The notes beneath the pieces are model-generated. The model did no database searches and was not told the DNA's origin. It worked only from the letters and a program-made list of their open reading frames with translations. This document shows, one piece after another, positions 15,130 to 24,331 of a stretch of DNA of 39,130 nt (positions within the stretch are counted from its first letter, which is position 1; each line of letters begins with the position of its first letter). The position numbers and the translations under genes are program-made. Origin of the DNA: Candidatus Peribacteria bacterium (lineage in GTDB: Bacteria > Patescibacteriota > Gracilibacteria > Peribacterales > Peribacteraceae); assembly GCA_023245765.1 (NCBI GenBank), contig JAHFJP010000010.1:1-39130 (forward strand). Reading direction: 5' to 3'.

Positions 15130-16584
15130 ATGCCCCTCTCCCTGTACAACACGTTTTCTAAAAAGGAAACTGAACTTCACACGATCGAGCCGAAAACGGT
15201 TCGAATGTACACATGTGGGCCGACTGTCTATGGCAGACCGCATATTGGCAATTATTCGAGTTTTTTGATGGCTGATCTTCTGCGGCGGTGGCTCGAAGTG
15301 AGTGGCTACACCGTGAAGCACGTGAAGAACATCACCGATGTTGGGCATCTCCTCCATGACGCTGATCACGGCGACGACAAGATTCAGACGCAGGCGGAGA
15401 AGGAAAAAATTCATCCGCTCGATATCGCCAAGCGGTACACCGATCAGTATCTGGACGATGAGAAGGCATTGAACATGCTGGAACCGATGGCGCGGCCGCG
15501 CGCGAGTGCATTCATTAAAGAGCAGTTGAAGATCATCAAGACACTCCTCAAGAAGGGGAATGCCTACGAGACCGATGACGGCATCTACTTTGCAGTCGAG
15601 ACTTTTCCGCAGTACGGAGCCCTTTCTGGCAATACGCTCCAAAACCTCAATGCCGGTGCGCGCGTGGAGGTCGATGAGCGAAAAAAGCATCCCGCCGATT
15701 TCGCGCTCTGGAAAAAATGCATCGGCGACAATGGCCGCCACGTTCTGCGCTGGTCATACGCGACGGGTGAGGTCAGTCATTCCTCCGGAGAAGACGCATC
15801 ATCGGGATTCCCCGGATGGCATATCGAATGTTCAGCAATGAGTCAGTCGCTCCTCGGCGATCAGATCGATCTGCACACGGGGGGCGAGGACAACATCTTC
15901 CCCCACCACGAGTGCGAAATCGCGCAAAGTGAGGCGGCGACGGGCAAGCAGTTCGTTCGTCTCTGGCTCCATAAGAGGAGGATCGACCTCGGCGACGCCA
16001 AGATGTCAAAGAGTCTTGGCAATATCCTCACGATTCCGGACATCATCGAAAAGGGATATTCACCATTGGATCTGCGCTATTACCTGCTCTCGGTGCACTA
16101 CAGAACGAATCTGAAGTTTGCCTGGAAGGGGATGGATGATGCGCGGAAGGCGAGGACGAAGATTGTGGAGTGGATGGCCCAGTGCGCGTCTTCGACGCGC
16201 AGTGATGCCGAGGAAGCAAACGATGCCAAGGACTTCATTGAACAGTTTGCTGATGCAATGAATGCAGATCTCAATACGCCGCAAGCACTAGCGGCAATCT
16301 TTGAGTGCATGGCATGGTCGCGCAATCAGAAGTCTTGGTCTGCGAACAATCTTCAATCACTTTTCTCCTTTATAGAGCAAGTGAAGAAGACGTTTGGATG
16401 TTTTGATTCCGGTCCCGGCCCCACATCCGTTCCCGAAGATGTACAAAGACTTGTTGATGAAAGAGATGTCGCGAGAAAGAAGAAAGACTTCGCAGAATCC
16501 GACCGACTTCGCGACGCTATAAAGGAGAGAGGCTTCGAGGTGAAAGATACTTCGCAGGGGCAAAGCATCCGTAGGAGTCTCTGA
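15130..16584 (+). CDS. cysS: cysteinyl-tRNA synthetase
   Basis: Class Ia synthetase that charges tRNA-Cys. The 484-residue protein has the zinc Cys and HIGH block CGPTVYGRPHIGN near residues 30-42, WHIECSAMS and HHECE (zinc ligands) in the middle, KMSKS as AKMSKSLGN, then the DALR anticodon-binding region. The full HIGH/KMSKS set excludes a MshC homologue. The ORF is open upstream to 14947, but that part crosses the preceding terminator; the family start MPLSLYNTFSKKE fits 15130, and TATCCT ends 7 nt before it. No Shine-Dalgarno. Confidence 0.97.
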   Translation: MPLSLYNTFSKKETELHTIEPKTVRMYTCGPTVYGRPHIGNYSSFLMADLLRRWLEVSGYTVKHVKNITDVGHLLHDADHGDDKIQTQAEKEKIHPLDIAKRYTDQYLDDEKALNMLEPMARPRASAFIKEQLKIIKTLLKKGNAYETDDGIYFAVETFPQYGALSGNTLQNLNAGARVEVDERKKHPADFALWKKCIGDNGRHVLRWSYATGEVSHSSGEDASSGFPGWHIECSAMSQSLLGDQIDLHTGGEDNIFPHHECEIAQSEAATGKQFVRLWLHKRRIDLGDAKMSKSLGNILTIPDIIEKGYSPLDLRYYLLSVHYRTNLKFAWKGMDDARKARTKIVEWMAQCASSTRSDAEEANDAKDFIEQFADAMNADLNTPQALAAIFECMAWSRNQKSWSANNLQSLFSFIEQVKKTFGCFDSGPGPTSVPEDVQRLVDERDVARKKKDFAESDRLRDAIKERGFEVKDTSQGQSIRRSL

Positions 16585-17428
16585 GCAGTTCTCTGGAACA
16601 TATGTGAAGTGCTCTCGTCGTCACATCTCCCTCCTTATATAGGCGGGATGGTGAAGTTGGGCATACTCTTTGGAAAGGGGGCTGTATGCGGTTTGCAAAG
16701 GATGCTTTTCCAAGCCACTTGGGTCAGGGGCTGAAACCACCTCAATCAGGTACCGAAACACTGTTTTTGCAACTACATTTCTCCTATCAAAAAAGAACCT
16801 TCCATATGACTTTTTGGCCATGAATTCTCGAGCGGAATCGTGAATACGATTGCCATTACTGCCACCAATGCCCAGTTCCTCCTTATAGCCACCGTAACAG
16901 AACCCCCTCTGGAGCGTTATCTGCACTGCCAACCCCTTTGGGTCGGAGGCTTGATTGCTACCGATTTCCTTCGGTAGGATCCCGCTGATCCGCCCCAGAC
17001 AAGCTTGGGGGCGTGGTCGACGCATACGTGCTCTTTGAAAATCCGGCTCCTGCCTTTCTCGCCACTCATTCCTCGCGAACGCTCGGAATGACACGGCGAA
17101 GGATGACAGATCATTCACATCTCCCGCGGGTCGAAGACCCGCACTGAGTTTTGCTCAGAGAGATCGTGTCGTTATGTATCCAGTTGTAGCAAGACCCTCC
17201 TTTGCGGGGGCTTTCTGCTGTTCACGCGGCTCCGCCCACAAGGCTACGCCGCCGCTCACACGAAAATGAACAACGTATCGGGTTTGTTTCATCTCTTTAT
17301 ATTTAAGGAGGAGGGCGCCACTTCTCTTTCGGCGCTCGTTCCCAACACAATCAGGTGCGTTCACAGCTGGATTCCACCAACACAAAGAGAGCACATCCTT
17401 TTTATTTCTCTCTTTTCTTATTTCTTTT
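16585..17428. other. 844-nt hairpin-rich spacer before the S-layer gene
   Basis: No convincing gene. The second half holds at least five hairpins: CTACCGA/TCGGTAG (about 16959-16978), CGCCCCA/TGGGGGCG (about 16992-17014), CATTCC/GGAATG (17067-17090), GCGGGTC-GAAG-ACCCGC (about 17129-17146) and CTGAG/CTCAG. The 17065-17096 unit read on the minus strand (TCATTCCGAGCG...GAGGAATG) resembles a dispersed repeat seen in many bacterial genomes. Close to the S-layer gene, an AGGAGGAGG lies at about 17306 with no start codon near it, and the last 35 nt before ATG are nearly all T and C. A long, regulated 5' leader for the S-layer mRNA is possible. Confidence 0.5.
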
Positions 17429-20400
17429 ATGGACATTTCTCGCTTTAAGAAAGTCCTCGCAGGTCTCTCGGCCAGCGCAATCGTGCTTACTCAGGTGAGC
17501 AGCGCGTTTGCCGCTTATTCCGATGTGGCCTCCGGGGTCTGGTTCGAGGAAGCCGTCACCGCATTCACGGACGACGGAATTCTCGACGCTAGCCAACCGC
17601 GCTTCCGCGGCGGCGACAACGCCAACCGCGCGGAGTTCGTGAAGCTCCTCGTCATGCTGAACGGTGGTCTCCTCTCCACACCGCCGGCAGTTGCCAGCTT
17701 CGATGACGTCAAGTCATCGGCTTGGTACTACGCATACATGGAGGAAGCAGGCAAGGAACAGTGGGTCCGCGGCGACGGCAACTGCTACGGCAGCCACCCG
17801 TGTTACGCACGCCCAGGCGCGAACATCAACCGCGCTGAGGCAGCCGCTCTCATCGTCCGCGCCTTCGGCCTCGAGGCCAGCGGAGCAGCTCCGCAATTCG
17901 TCGATAACGTCTCTGGCCAGTGGTACACCGAGTCTATCCAGACTGCGGCTGATCACTGTGTCCTGCAGGGCGACGATTCCACCGGCCGTGTTCGTCCCAG
18001 TGACAACATGAACCGCGCGGAAATGGTCGTCATGCTCTACCGCGTCGATCAGGGTCTGACCTATGGTGTGGATTGTGGCAAGGGCGGTTCAACCGCTTCT
18101 GCCGGTATCTCCAGCGCCAAGGCAACCGGCTCGTCGGTCGTCGAAGTCGAATTTACCGTCAAAATGGACAAGATCTCCGCGGAGACCGCCAGTCACTACG
18201 CTGTGACCGGCGCAACCCCGGCAGTGTCCGTTGCTTCAGCGAAGCTCGTTGCGGATGACACGGTTGAGCTCACGCTCTCCGGCAACCTCAACGGTGGCAG
18301 CGAATACACGGTGACCGCAACCGACGTGAAAGCGTCGGACGGCATGGTGTTTTCGGACTCCGAGACCTTTAACGGATACACGGCTCTTCCGACGAGCAAC
18401 AGCACCCTCCAGGTTGCTCTCTCGTCCAAGAACCCCGTCGGCGACACTCTCCCGCAGGGCGCAGTCGGTGTGACCATGGTTTCCATGGACATCACGGCTT
18501 CCTGTGATGACAAGGCCGCCATCACCGATCTCACCATTCTCCATGAGGGCTTTGGTGATGAGAACGACATCGATGGCGTCTACGCCACGGTCAACGGCGC
18601 TCGCGTCAGCCGCAAGCGCACCATCGACAGCAAGGATCAGACCGCAACCGTCCACCTCAGCACTCCTCTGGAGATCGCTGCATGTAAGACGGTGACGGTC
18701 GACGTTGCCGCCGATTTCAACTCCACGGCCACGACGGCTGCGGAGCACAACCTTGCGATCGAGCTTCCGTCGGACGTGACGTCCAACGCCAAGCAGGTCA
18801 CCGGGAACTTCCCGCTCAGAGGCAGCACCTTTAAGGTTGCCGCCGTCCGCAGCGGACGCGTCAGCATCGATTACCGCACTGTCTCTCCGGATGAAGTCGA
18901 AGTAGGAGACAAGGCTATGGTGGTCGGTAAGTTCCAGATTTCCACGGATTCCACCGAAGATCAGACCATCTACTCGATGACCATCGAGAACAATGGAACG
19001 ATCCACGATGGCGATCTTGTTAATCTCAAGATCCGCCGCAGCGATGGCACGATTCTCACCAACACCGTTGAGACGTCTGTAGGTGACTTCGTGACATTCG
19101 TCTTCGACCCGCCCTTCACGATTCTCGAGGGTGACAAGATGACGATGGATATCATCAGTGATATCGCTGGTGGTGCCGGTGACACGATCAAAATGCACTT
19201 CGAAGAGACCTCGGACATCTTCGCCGTCGGTTCCCTGTACGGGTACGGCGTGAACGGTCAGCTCTACGGCTCGCGCATTGCGCTCGCTACGGAGACAACG
19301 ACCCTCCCGGCAACTGTTACTGTGGACGCCGGTGAGTTTACCGTCGAAATCGATGGTCCGACACAGCAGAGCTACACCCGCGATCAGAACGAAGCGGTGC
19401 TCGCGAACGTCATCTTCACCACAGGTGGTGAGAAGGTGAACATCCGCAAGCTCTTCGTGCTTATCCAGGGCAACACGAGCTCCGGTGCAACGCTCACGAA
19501 CTCCAGCGGCACTGCGTACGACAACATCAATGAGGTTCTCGAGAACGTCCAGCTCCGCAACAAGGCCACGGGCCGCAGCATCGACGGTGTCCGCATCACG
19601 GATACCGGCGCATCTGGTCAGACCTCTGGCGTTGGTACGTTCCAGATCTACCGTTTCGATGACTTTACGGTCAACGGAAAGGAGACCTACGAAGTTCGTG
19701 TCGACTTCATCGACAACGGTTCGGGTAACAACCCGAAGGGTGGCAACACCTACCGTGTCCACATCTGTGGAGAGCCGACCGAGATTTCGACCGGCAACAA
19801 CGCTGTCGGATGTGCCTTCGGTGGCCACGTGTCTTCCACGATCACGAGCTACCAGATGCAGGTCGAAGGTCTCTCGACGGGTGACAAAGTCCACGACGTC
19901 CGCCCACGCGGTACGATCACGGGTAACGCGCAGCGCATTGCTGACGCCAGCCTGACGATCGCCGTGCGCGCGACTGGTGGATCTGACACCGCAGTCAAGA
20001 ACAGCAAGAACATCAATATGATGCGGTTCGAAGTCCGGGCTGGTGAAGCCAAGGATCTCTTGCTCACCAAACTCATCTTCAATTCCGCCACCGGCTCGAA
20101 CGCACTCCAGAGCGGACAGAACTACACACTCTGGGTCGATACGGACGGCGATGGCAAAGTCGACACCGTTCTGCAGAAGGGCGTGACCTCGCAAACGAGC
20201 AAGATCACGTTCTCCCAGCTCACGGGCGGAGGCTTCGTCATTCCGAAAGAGAAGACGGTTGTGTTCGAATTGCACGTCGACATTGCCGCCTCTCTGGCCA
20301 GTGATGAAATTCAGCTCCAGTTCTCCACCGCCGACACCTTTGTTGAGGCGGAGACCGTGGATCGCGGAAGCAGTCTTTCCGGCATCAAGCTGAACAACGC

Positions 20401-21712
20401 TTCGTGCTCCGGAAGCTGTGATATCACCGTTACGACGGTGACGACGCAAAACTGGCTCCTCGTCAGTCAGGGTGACCTCTACGTCACACAGGACACGACG
20501 CCGGTTCGCAACCGCCAGCTCCTCGGCGGATCGCTTGCCGACACGATTGCCCGCTACAACTTCCACTCTGAGAACGAAGACATCGACGTGACGGACATCC
20601 AGCTGAACTCGTCCGGATCGAACGCCTCGGCGGTCGACCGCTTCGAGCTCTACAAGGAAGGTGCCACCACGCCGTTCGGTTCCGCCACCGTTGGTGGTTG
20701 TGGTTCCGACCGCACGCGCTCCGTCAACTTGCCCGGAGGTGCCAACAGTAATGGAGTCATTACGAAGGCCTTCTGTCTCAAGATGCAGAGCCGCCAGCTC
20801 GTCATTCCGAAGGGCTCTGATGTCAAAGTTCTCGTCAAGCCCCGTCTGAAGACGGACGTCGACGGCGCCACCTCTGGTACAGGTGTGCAGATCTACATCG
20901 TCGGCGACTCCGCTGCAGACAACTCCACCGGTTCCGGTGCGATCCGCGCCCGTGGTGACCAGTCCAGCAACACTCTTGCACGCAACGATCAGGACACCGT
21001 CAACGAAGGCGAGGTCTTCATCGGCGTCAAGACGGCCAGCGAGAACTCCGGCACAAACCGGAACATCGTTGCCGGTGTGAACACTGTCGTGCTCAGCAAG
21101 ATCCAGACGATCGCGAACGCCAACCCCGATGCAAACGGCACCAACGTGCCGACCGGAGTGGCCGACATCGGTCAGTTCAAGGTCTCTGCTGCACCGAACA
21201 GCAACTCGAAGAACGGTCTGAACAAGGTCGTCCTCTCGGGTGTGGTGTTCAACATCAACGCGACCAACGTCGCGCTTGATATCACCACGTTCAAGTTCTA
21301 CAACAAGTCGAACTCCACCGTGACGCGCTCATGCACTGCCAGAGACACCTCGGGCAATGCCATTGCAGTCTCTGCATCCGGTTCGTTCGTCGTCTTGTGT
21401 ACGACTCTGAACAACACCGCCATCACGTCGGTGAACTCGACGATTGACCAGGGTACGGACCAGACGTTCGTGCTCCAGGCCACCGTCACGAACCCGAAGA
21501 TCAGCAGCACCTCGACTTCCACGCTGCAGGTCCAGCTCATCAACTTCGACTCGTCCACGCTCGCTACCTTCGGTGCCGGCGGAACCAACACCCACTTCGT
21601 ATGGGTGGACTCCGACAGCAGCTCGATTGGTACCGGTTCTACAACCTCCTCCATCTTCAAGTGGGTTGAGTATCCGGACACGACGGTCAAGTCCACGAGC
21701 TACCAGGGTTAA
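17429..21712 (+). CDS. S-layer protein with three SLH domains
   Basis: A 1427-residue secreted surface protein, probably the main S-layer subunit. It has a signal peptide (about 1-29, ending SSAFA), then three SLH domains (about 30-85, 88-150, 155-215; note NRAEFVKLL, NRAEAAALIV, NRAEMVVML) that bind pyruvylated wall polymer. An Ig-like SbsA-type domain (about 222-320) and long Thr/Ser/Gly/Asp-rich beta-sandwich repeats follow, including a DTDGDGKVD calcium-type loop near 904. Strong codon bias, no close relatives in the window, an isolated unit, a T/C-rich leader without Shine-Dalgarno and a strong terminator all suggest high expression. Pyruvyltransferase genes are not nearby. Confidence 0.93.
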   Translation: MDISRFKKVLAGLSASAIVLTQVSSAFAAYSDVASGVWFEEAVTAFTDDGILDASQPRFRGGDNANRAEFVKLLVMLNGGLLSTPPAVASFDDVKSSAWYYAYMEEAGKEQWVRGDGNCYGSHPCYARPGANINRAEAAALIVRAFGLEASGAAPQFVDNVSGQWYTESIQTAADHCVLQGDDSTGRVRPSDNMNRAEMVVMLYRVDQGLTYGVDCGKGGSTASAGISSAKATGSSVVEVEFTVKMDKISAETASHYAVTGATPAVSVASAKLVADDTVELTLSGNLNGGSEYTVTATDVKASDGMVFSDSETFNGYTALPTSNSTLQVALSSKNPVGDTLPQGAVGVTMVSMDITASCDDKAAITDLTILHEGFGDENDIDGVYATVNGARVSRKRTIDSKDQTATVHLSTPLEIAACKTVTVDVAADFNSTATTAAEHNLAIELPSDVTSNAKQVTGNFPLRGSTFKVAAVRSGRVSIDYRTVSPDEVEVGDKAMVVGKFQISTDSTEDQTIYSMTIENNGTIHDGDLVNLKIRRSDGTILTNTVETSVGDFVTFVFDPPFTILEGDKMTMDIISDIAGGAGDTIKMHFEETSDIFAVGSLYGYGVNGQLYGSRIALATETTTLPATVTVDAGEFTVEIDGPTQQSYTRDQNEAVLANVIFTTGGEKVNIRKLFVLIQGNTSSGATLTNSSGTAYDNINEVLENVQLRNKATGRSIDGVRITDTGASGQTSGVGTFQIYRFDDFTVNGKETYEVRVDFIDNGSGNNPKGGNTYRVHICGEPTEISTGNNAVGCAFGGHVSSTITSYQMQVEGLSTGDKVHDVRPRGTITGNAQRIADASLTIAVRATGGSDTAVKNSKNINMMRFEVRAGEAKDLLLTKLIFNSATGSNALQSGQNYTLWVDTDGDGKVDTVLQKGVTSQTSKITFSQLTGGGFVIPKEKTVVFELHVDIAASLASDEIQLQFSTADTFVEAETVDRGSSLSGIKLNNASCSGSCDITVTTVTTQNWLLVSQGDLYVTQDTTPVRNRQLLGGSLADTIARYNFHSENEDIDVTDIQLNSSGSNASAVDRFELYKEGATTPFGSATVGGCGSDRTRSVNLPGGANSNGVITKAFCLKMQSRQLVIPKGSDVKVLVKPRLKTDVDGATSGTGVQIYIVGDSAADNSTGSGAIRARGDQSSNTLARNDQDTVNEGEVFIGVKTASENSGTNRNIVAGVNTVVLSKIQTIANANPDANGTNVPTGVADIGQFKVSAAPNSNSKNGLNKVVLSGVVFNINATNVALDITTFKFYNKSNSTVTRSCTARDTSGNAIAVSASGSFVVLCTTLNNTAITSVNSTIDQGTDQTFVLQATVTNPKISSTSTSTLQVQLINFDSSTLATFGAGGTNTHFVWVDSDSSSIGTGSTTSSIFKWVEYPDTTVKSTSYQG

Positions 21713-21748
21713 TTCCAACCTGATGGGATAGAGTTCCCAGTCAGTACA

Positions 21749-21780
21749 AAAAGGCCTCCCCGAAAGGGGAGGCTTTTTTG
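21749..21780 (+). terminator. intrinsic terminator of the S-layer gene
   Basis: Stem GCCTCCCC/GGGGAGGC (21754-21761, 21766-21773), GAAA tetraloop, six T's after and five A's before. Confidence 0.95.
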
Positions 21781-21788
21781 TTGTTGTG

Positions 21789-21869
21789 CGTGGAAGGGCC
21801 ACCTACGGTGTCCCTCCCACGGGCCCACCCTTCCCTTAGAGGAGCGGCTCCAGGCGGGCAAAGCCCGCC
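21789..21869. repeat. palindromic repeat (copy 2) plus adjacent hairpin
   Basis: 21789-21836 is the reverse-complement copy of the palindromic repeat inside rnpA: CGTGGAAGGG...CCCTCCCACG with the GGGTGGG-type flank as CCCACCCTTCCCTT. A second hairpin, GGCGGGC-AAA-GCCCGCC (21853-21869), follows. The rest of 21870-21930 holds nothing recognisable. Confidence 0.75.
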
Positions 21870-21930
21870 TTCGCCGAATTTATGTAAGCGCGCCCGAGGC
21901 GCGGCGTATCATGTTTTGTTGGATGTTTTG

Positions 21931-22977
21931 TTATCCCAATATTCTTCTTTTCAACGTTAATAGGGCTTTCGTGAGCGGCCGCAAAATGATCTCCTGCTCC
22001 GGCGGATGCGTCAGAACGTTTCCGCCGAACTTCGCCTTGAATTCACTGACGCTTGCCCAGGGGTGATCCGGCGTGCCTTCAGGAGCAATTCCAAACAGGT
22101 CATAGGAAGTGCACCCGTGGTCCCGGCAGTACCGGATCGCTTCCCACTGGAGGAGATATGGCGCCATGAGCTCACGGTGGGCTTTGGAAGATCCTCCATA
22201 GTAGTAGATCCCCGTAGAGCCCCAGATCACCCCCAAGAGGCCGGCGACAGGCCTCTGAGGCTCACCAGACTTTGCAGAATCCTTAAGGCCCTCAGCGGGC
22301 CTTTTTTCGTTATTTTCGGGAGGTTGAAAAGCGAGAAGGAGAAAACTCTGCGGAAGCTGCTCCAGAAACCGCAGGTACGTCCGGGCTCCGGAGGGACGGA
22401 AGCCGTCCCGGTCCGCCGTCTCCTTCATCAGTGCCGAGAAAGCGTCAATGTCCGGCGATGCTTCTACTCTGACGCCATGCTTCTCCGCCAACCTAATGTT
22501 GTAGCGGCCCTTGGGTTTCATCTGCGCCAACAGAGCGTCATCATTCAGCGTGAGATCGATCACACGGGTTGCTTCGGGGTAGACGTGGCGGCCGGACGCA
22601 GTGAAAAGTGAAAAGTGAAAAGTGAAAAATTGGTCGGTTGATGGGGAGAGGTACAGAGAGAGGCAGCGTTCCTTTTTAGCATCTTGCATAATCTGTTCCA
22701 GTAACTTTTCACTTTTCACTTTTAACTTTTCACTCATGAGCGGCCCCCGCGGTATCTCCCACGTACTGAGTCCAAAGCTCGTCCGGTCGATCACCACCAG
22801 GGCCGAGGCGGCAATCTGGTCATTCTCCATCGCCGCATAGATCCTCACATCTCGTCCCAGCGCTTCCTGGAAGCGTTTCCATTCCAGCGATTGCCACAGA
22901 GAGCCCTCCGGATGGGATTTCACCCACGCGTTGTAGACACCCAGCTCGGCGGGCGATGTAAGGAGGCGGACTTCCAT
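21931..22977 (-). CDS. FemX/FemAB-family aminoacyltransferase
   Basis: A 348-residue GNAT-fold protein of the FemABX family, which adds amino acids from aminoacyl-tRNA to lipid II to build peptidoglycan cross-bridges. Visible: [17 protein letters not shown] near the start, [20 protein letters not shown] in the middle, and [32 protein letters not shown] with [28 protein letters not shown] at the end. Two stretches look inserted: one near 84-127 carries AGTGAAAA-type inverted repeats, the other near 223-245 is hydrophilic and contains a plus-strand terminator hairpin. Both keep the frame. The start ATG has TATACT 6 nt upstream, part of a palindrome shared with sodA. Confidence 0.85.
   Translation of the reverse strand: MEVRLLTSPAELGVYNAWVKSHPEGSLWQSLEWKRFQEALGRDVRIYAAMENDQIAASALVVIDRTSFGLSTWEIPRGPLMSEKLKVKSEKLLEQIMQDAKKERCLSLYLSPSTDQFFTFHFSLFTASGRHVYPEATRVIDLTLNDDALLAQMKPKGRYNIRLAEKHGVRVEASPDIDAFSALMKETADRDGFRPSGARTYLRFLEQLPQSFLLLAFQPPENNEKRPAEGLKDSAKSGEPQRPVAGLLGVIWGSTGIYYYGGSSKAHRELMAPYLLQWEAIRYCRDHGCTSYDLFGIAPEGTPDHPWASVSEFKAKFGGNVLTHPPEQEIILRPLTKALLTLKRRILG
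22240..22307 (+). terminator. plus-strand terminator hairpin inside the femX-like gene
   Basis: AGGCCC-TCAGC-GGGCCT followed by six T's (22286-22307) forms an intrinsic terminator on the strand opposite to the gene. An AGAGGCC/GGCCTCT hairpin lies just before it (about 22238-22258). It could stop read-through from the S-layer gene or antisense RNA. Confidence 0.5.
22601..22734. repeat. inverted arms of AGTGAAAA tandem repeats inside the femX-like gene
   Basis: Four tandem 8-nt AGTGAAAA-type units (22601-22629) are mirrored by an inverted array of TTTTCACT units (22704-22734) about 75 nt away. Together they could form a roughly 28-bp stem. Both arms are translated in frame. Confidence 0.8.
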
Positions 22978-22983
22978 GTGTCC

Positions 22984-22991
22984 AGTATACT
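22984..22991. promoter_or_regulatory. palindromic -10 shared by the femX-like gene and sodA
   Basis: AGTATACT is a perfect palindrome and gives TATACT on both strands. It ends 6 nt before the sodA ATG (22998) on the plus strand and 6 nt before the femX-like ATG (22977) on the minus strand. The two start codons are 20 bp apart. No -35 boxes are evident. Confidence 0.6.
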
Positions 22992-22997
22992 GTCACT

Positions 22998-23606
22998 ATG
23001 CCCTACACCCTCCCCACTCTCCCGTACGCATACGATGCGCTGGAACCGCACATTGATGCCAAGACGATGGAAATCCATCACTCGAAGCATCATCAGGCCT
23101 ACATTGATAAGGTGAACAAAGCCCTCGAGGGCACCGAGTGGGCGGAGAAGGGGATTGAAGAGGTTCTCCAGAACCTGGAGAAGCTACCGGCGGACAAAAA
23201 GAAGCCGGTGCAGAACAACGGCGGCGGACACTACAACCACAGCCTCTTCTGGACCGTCATGGCTCCAAAAGCCGGAGGGAAACCATCAGGAGATTTGTTG
23301 AAAGCCATTGAGAGCTCCTTTGGGAACTTTGAAGACTTTCAGAAGAAGTTTGAGGAGACGGCCCTCAATCAATTCGGCTCCGGTTGGGCGTGGCTGTATG
23401 TGGATAATAAAAAGCTTTTCCTCAAAGGGTATCCCAACCAAGACTCCCCAATAATGGAGGGAAAGACGCCTATCCTTGGCGTCGATGTCTGGGAACATGC
23501 CTACTATCTCAAATACCAGAACAAGCGCCCCGACTACCTGAAGGCCTTCTGGAACGTCGTGAACTGGGATGAGGTGAGCAGGCGGTGCAAGGAAGCGTGC
23601 AGCTGA
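22998..23606 (+). CDS. sodA: superoxide dismutase (Mn/Fe family)
   Basis: Converts superoxide to oxygen and hydrogen peroxide in the cytoplasm. The 202-residue protein has all metal ligands: His27 in [11 protein letters not shown], the His of [11 protein letters not shown], and Asp and His of [19 protein letters not shown]. The Gly before the second His and Gln in NQDSP point to manganese rather than iron, but the two forms are hard to tell apart by sequence. There is no signal peptide. ATG is placed by family start [17 protein letters not shown] and by TATACT 6 nt upstream. It suggests the cell meets oxygen despite a reduced genome. Confidence 0.96.
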   Translation: MPYTLPTLPYAYDALEPHIDAKTMEIHHSKHHQAYIDKVNKALEGTEWAEKGIEEVLQNLEKLPADKKKPVQNNGGGHYNHSLFWTVMAPKAGGKPSGDLLKAIESSFGNFEDFQKKFEETALNQFGSGWAWLYVDNKKLFLKGYPNQDSPIMEGKTPILGVDVWEHAYYLKYQNKRPDYLKAFWNVVNWDEVSRRCKEACS

Positions 23607-23609
23607 AGG

Positions 23610-23637
23610 TTGCAAAAACACGAACAGAGGAGATAAT
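23610..23637 (+). promoter_or_regulatory. promoter of the first paralogue
   Basis: TTGCAA (23610-23615), 16-nt spacer, GATAAT (23632-23637), 9 nt before the ATG at 23647. It starts 4 nt after the sodA stop, so sodA and this gene need not share a transcript. Confidence 0.5.
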
Positions 23638-23646
23638 GCTTCTCCT

Positions 23647-24267
23647 ATGGGTATTGTTGAAGCGGGATCGCTTGATCTTAATACAATCCATTTACGCATT
23701 GGCGGAATAAAAACCAACAATGTCGTTCCCTTTGAAAAGGGGAATAAATTCATTATCGCGGAGCACTTTGTAGATCCAGATGGCAATCCTGTTGATGATG
23801 AACAATTTGATGTTTCTTCGATGTGTTATTCACTTTTTTCCGCACCGGAAGATGAAAATGATGGCCTACACGCTGCAGTTGTTGGTTGGCACGATATCGA
23901 AGGGGCGTTTGGCAGGTTCGTTGCAGGAGGTTTATTGAAAGGAAAATCAGAAAGTAAAATAGGAACGTTGGATATGAGTGATTACTCAAATCAATTTGGT
24001 GTTGAACCTCTCGTCGTGCGACAACGTTTTGCCGCCCTTCTCATTCCCCGAGCAAAGGAAATTCTGAAATCGAAAGAGATCATTGCGAGTACCGCAGTAA
24101 ATTTTTCCTGTTTGAGTTTGTATTGGCTCCGTTTTCGTCAGGTCTTGGATCAGTTGCATCAGCACTGTGCCGACACTCCAGACAAGGTAGATCAGGTGCT
24201 CAGGCAATATCGTGAAAGAGAAGAATCAGAGTTCATAGATTCTTTTGATTACTCTCGGATTGCTTGA
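23647..24267 (+). CDS. uncharacterised protein, paralogue 1
   Basis: A 206-residue protein of unknown family, followed by a diverged second copy. Shared pieces: GSLDL, LR(I/V)GG, KGNKFI(I/V), EHFVD..GNPVD, FDV(S/T)(S/T)MCYS, a Gly-Gly-Leu-Leu core, and near the C-terminus LYWLRFRQ(V/I)LD then YRERE. The N-terminal 60 residues are best conserved and look like a beta-rich domain; the C-terminal half looks helical. No signal peptide or membrane segment. The gene is AT-richer than its neighbours. GATAAT ends 9 nt before the ATG, and no Shine-Dalgarno is present. Confidence 0.7.
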   Translation: MGIVEAGSLDLNTIHLRIGGIKTNNVVPFEKGNKFIIAEHFVDPDGNPVDDEQFDVSSMCYSLFSAPEDENDGLHAAVVGWHDIEGAFGRFVAGGLLKGKSESKIGTLDMSDYSNQFGVEPLVVRQRFAALLIPRAKEILKSKEIIASTAVNFSCLSLYWLRFRQVLDQLHQHCADTPDKVDQVLRQYREREESEFIDSFDYSRIA

Positions 24268-24298
24268 ATCTGCTTGAACAAAACAGCGAAATGGACAG

Positions 24299-24325
24299 TT
24301 GACGGAATTATAGTACTGGTATGAT
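24299..24325 (+). promoter_or_regulatory. promoter of the second paralogue
   Basis: TTGACG (24299-24304), 15-nt spacer, TATGAT (24320-24325), 6 nt before the ATG at 24332. Confidence 0.5.
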
Positions 24326-24331
24326 TTGTGT

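Noticed and set aside
16621-17118. 165-codon minus-strand frame in the spacer before the S-layer gene
   Set aside because: Part of it reads HSERSRG-like, a known false translation of a dispersed repeat, and the rest matches no family; it spans several hairpins.
18236-20566. 776-codon open frame antisense to the S-layer gene
   Set aside because: It mirrors the strong GC-rich codon bias of the S-layer gene, has no recognisable domain, and is an Arg/Val/Asp-rich shadow.
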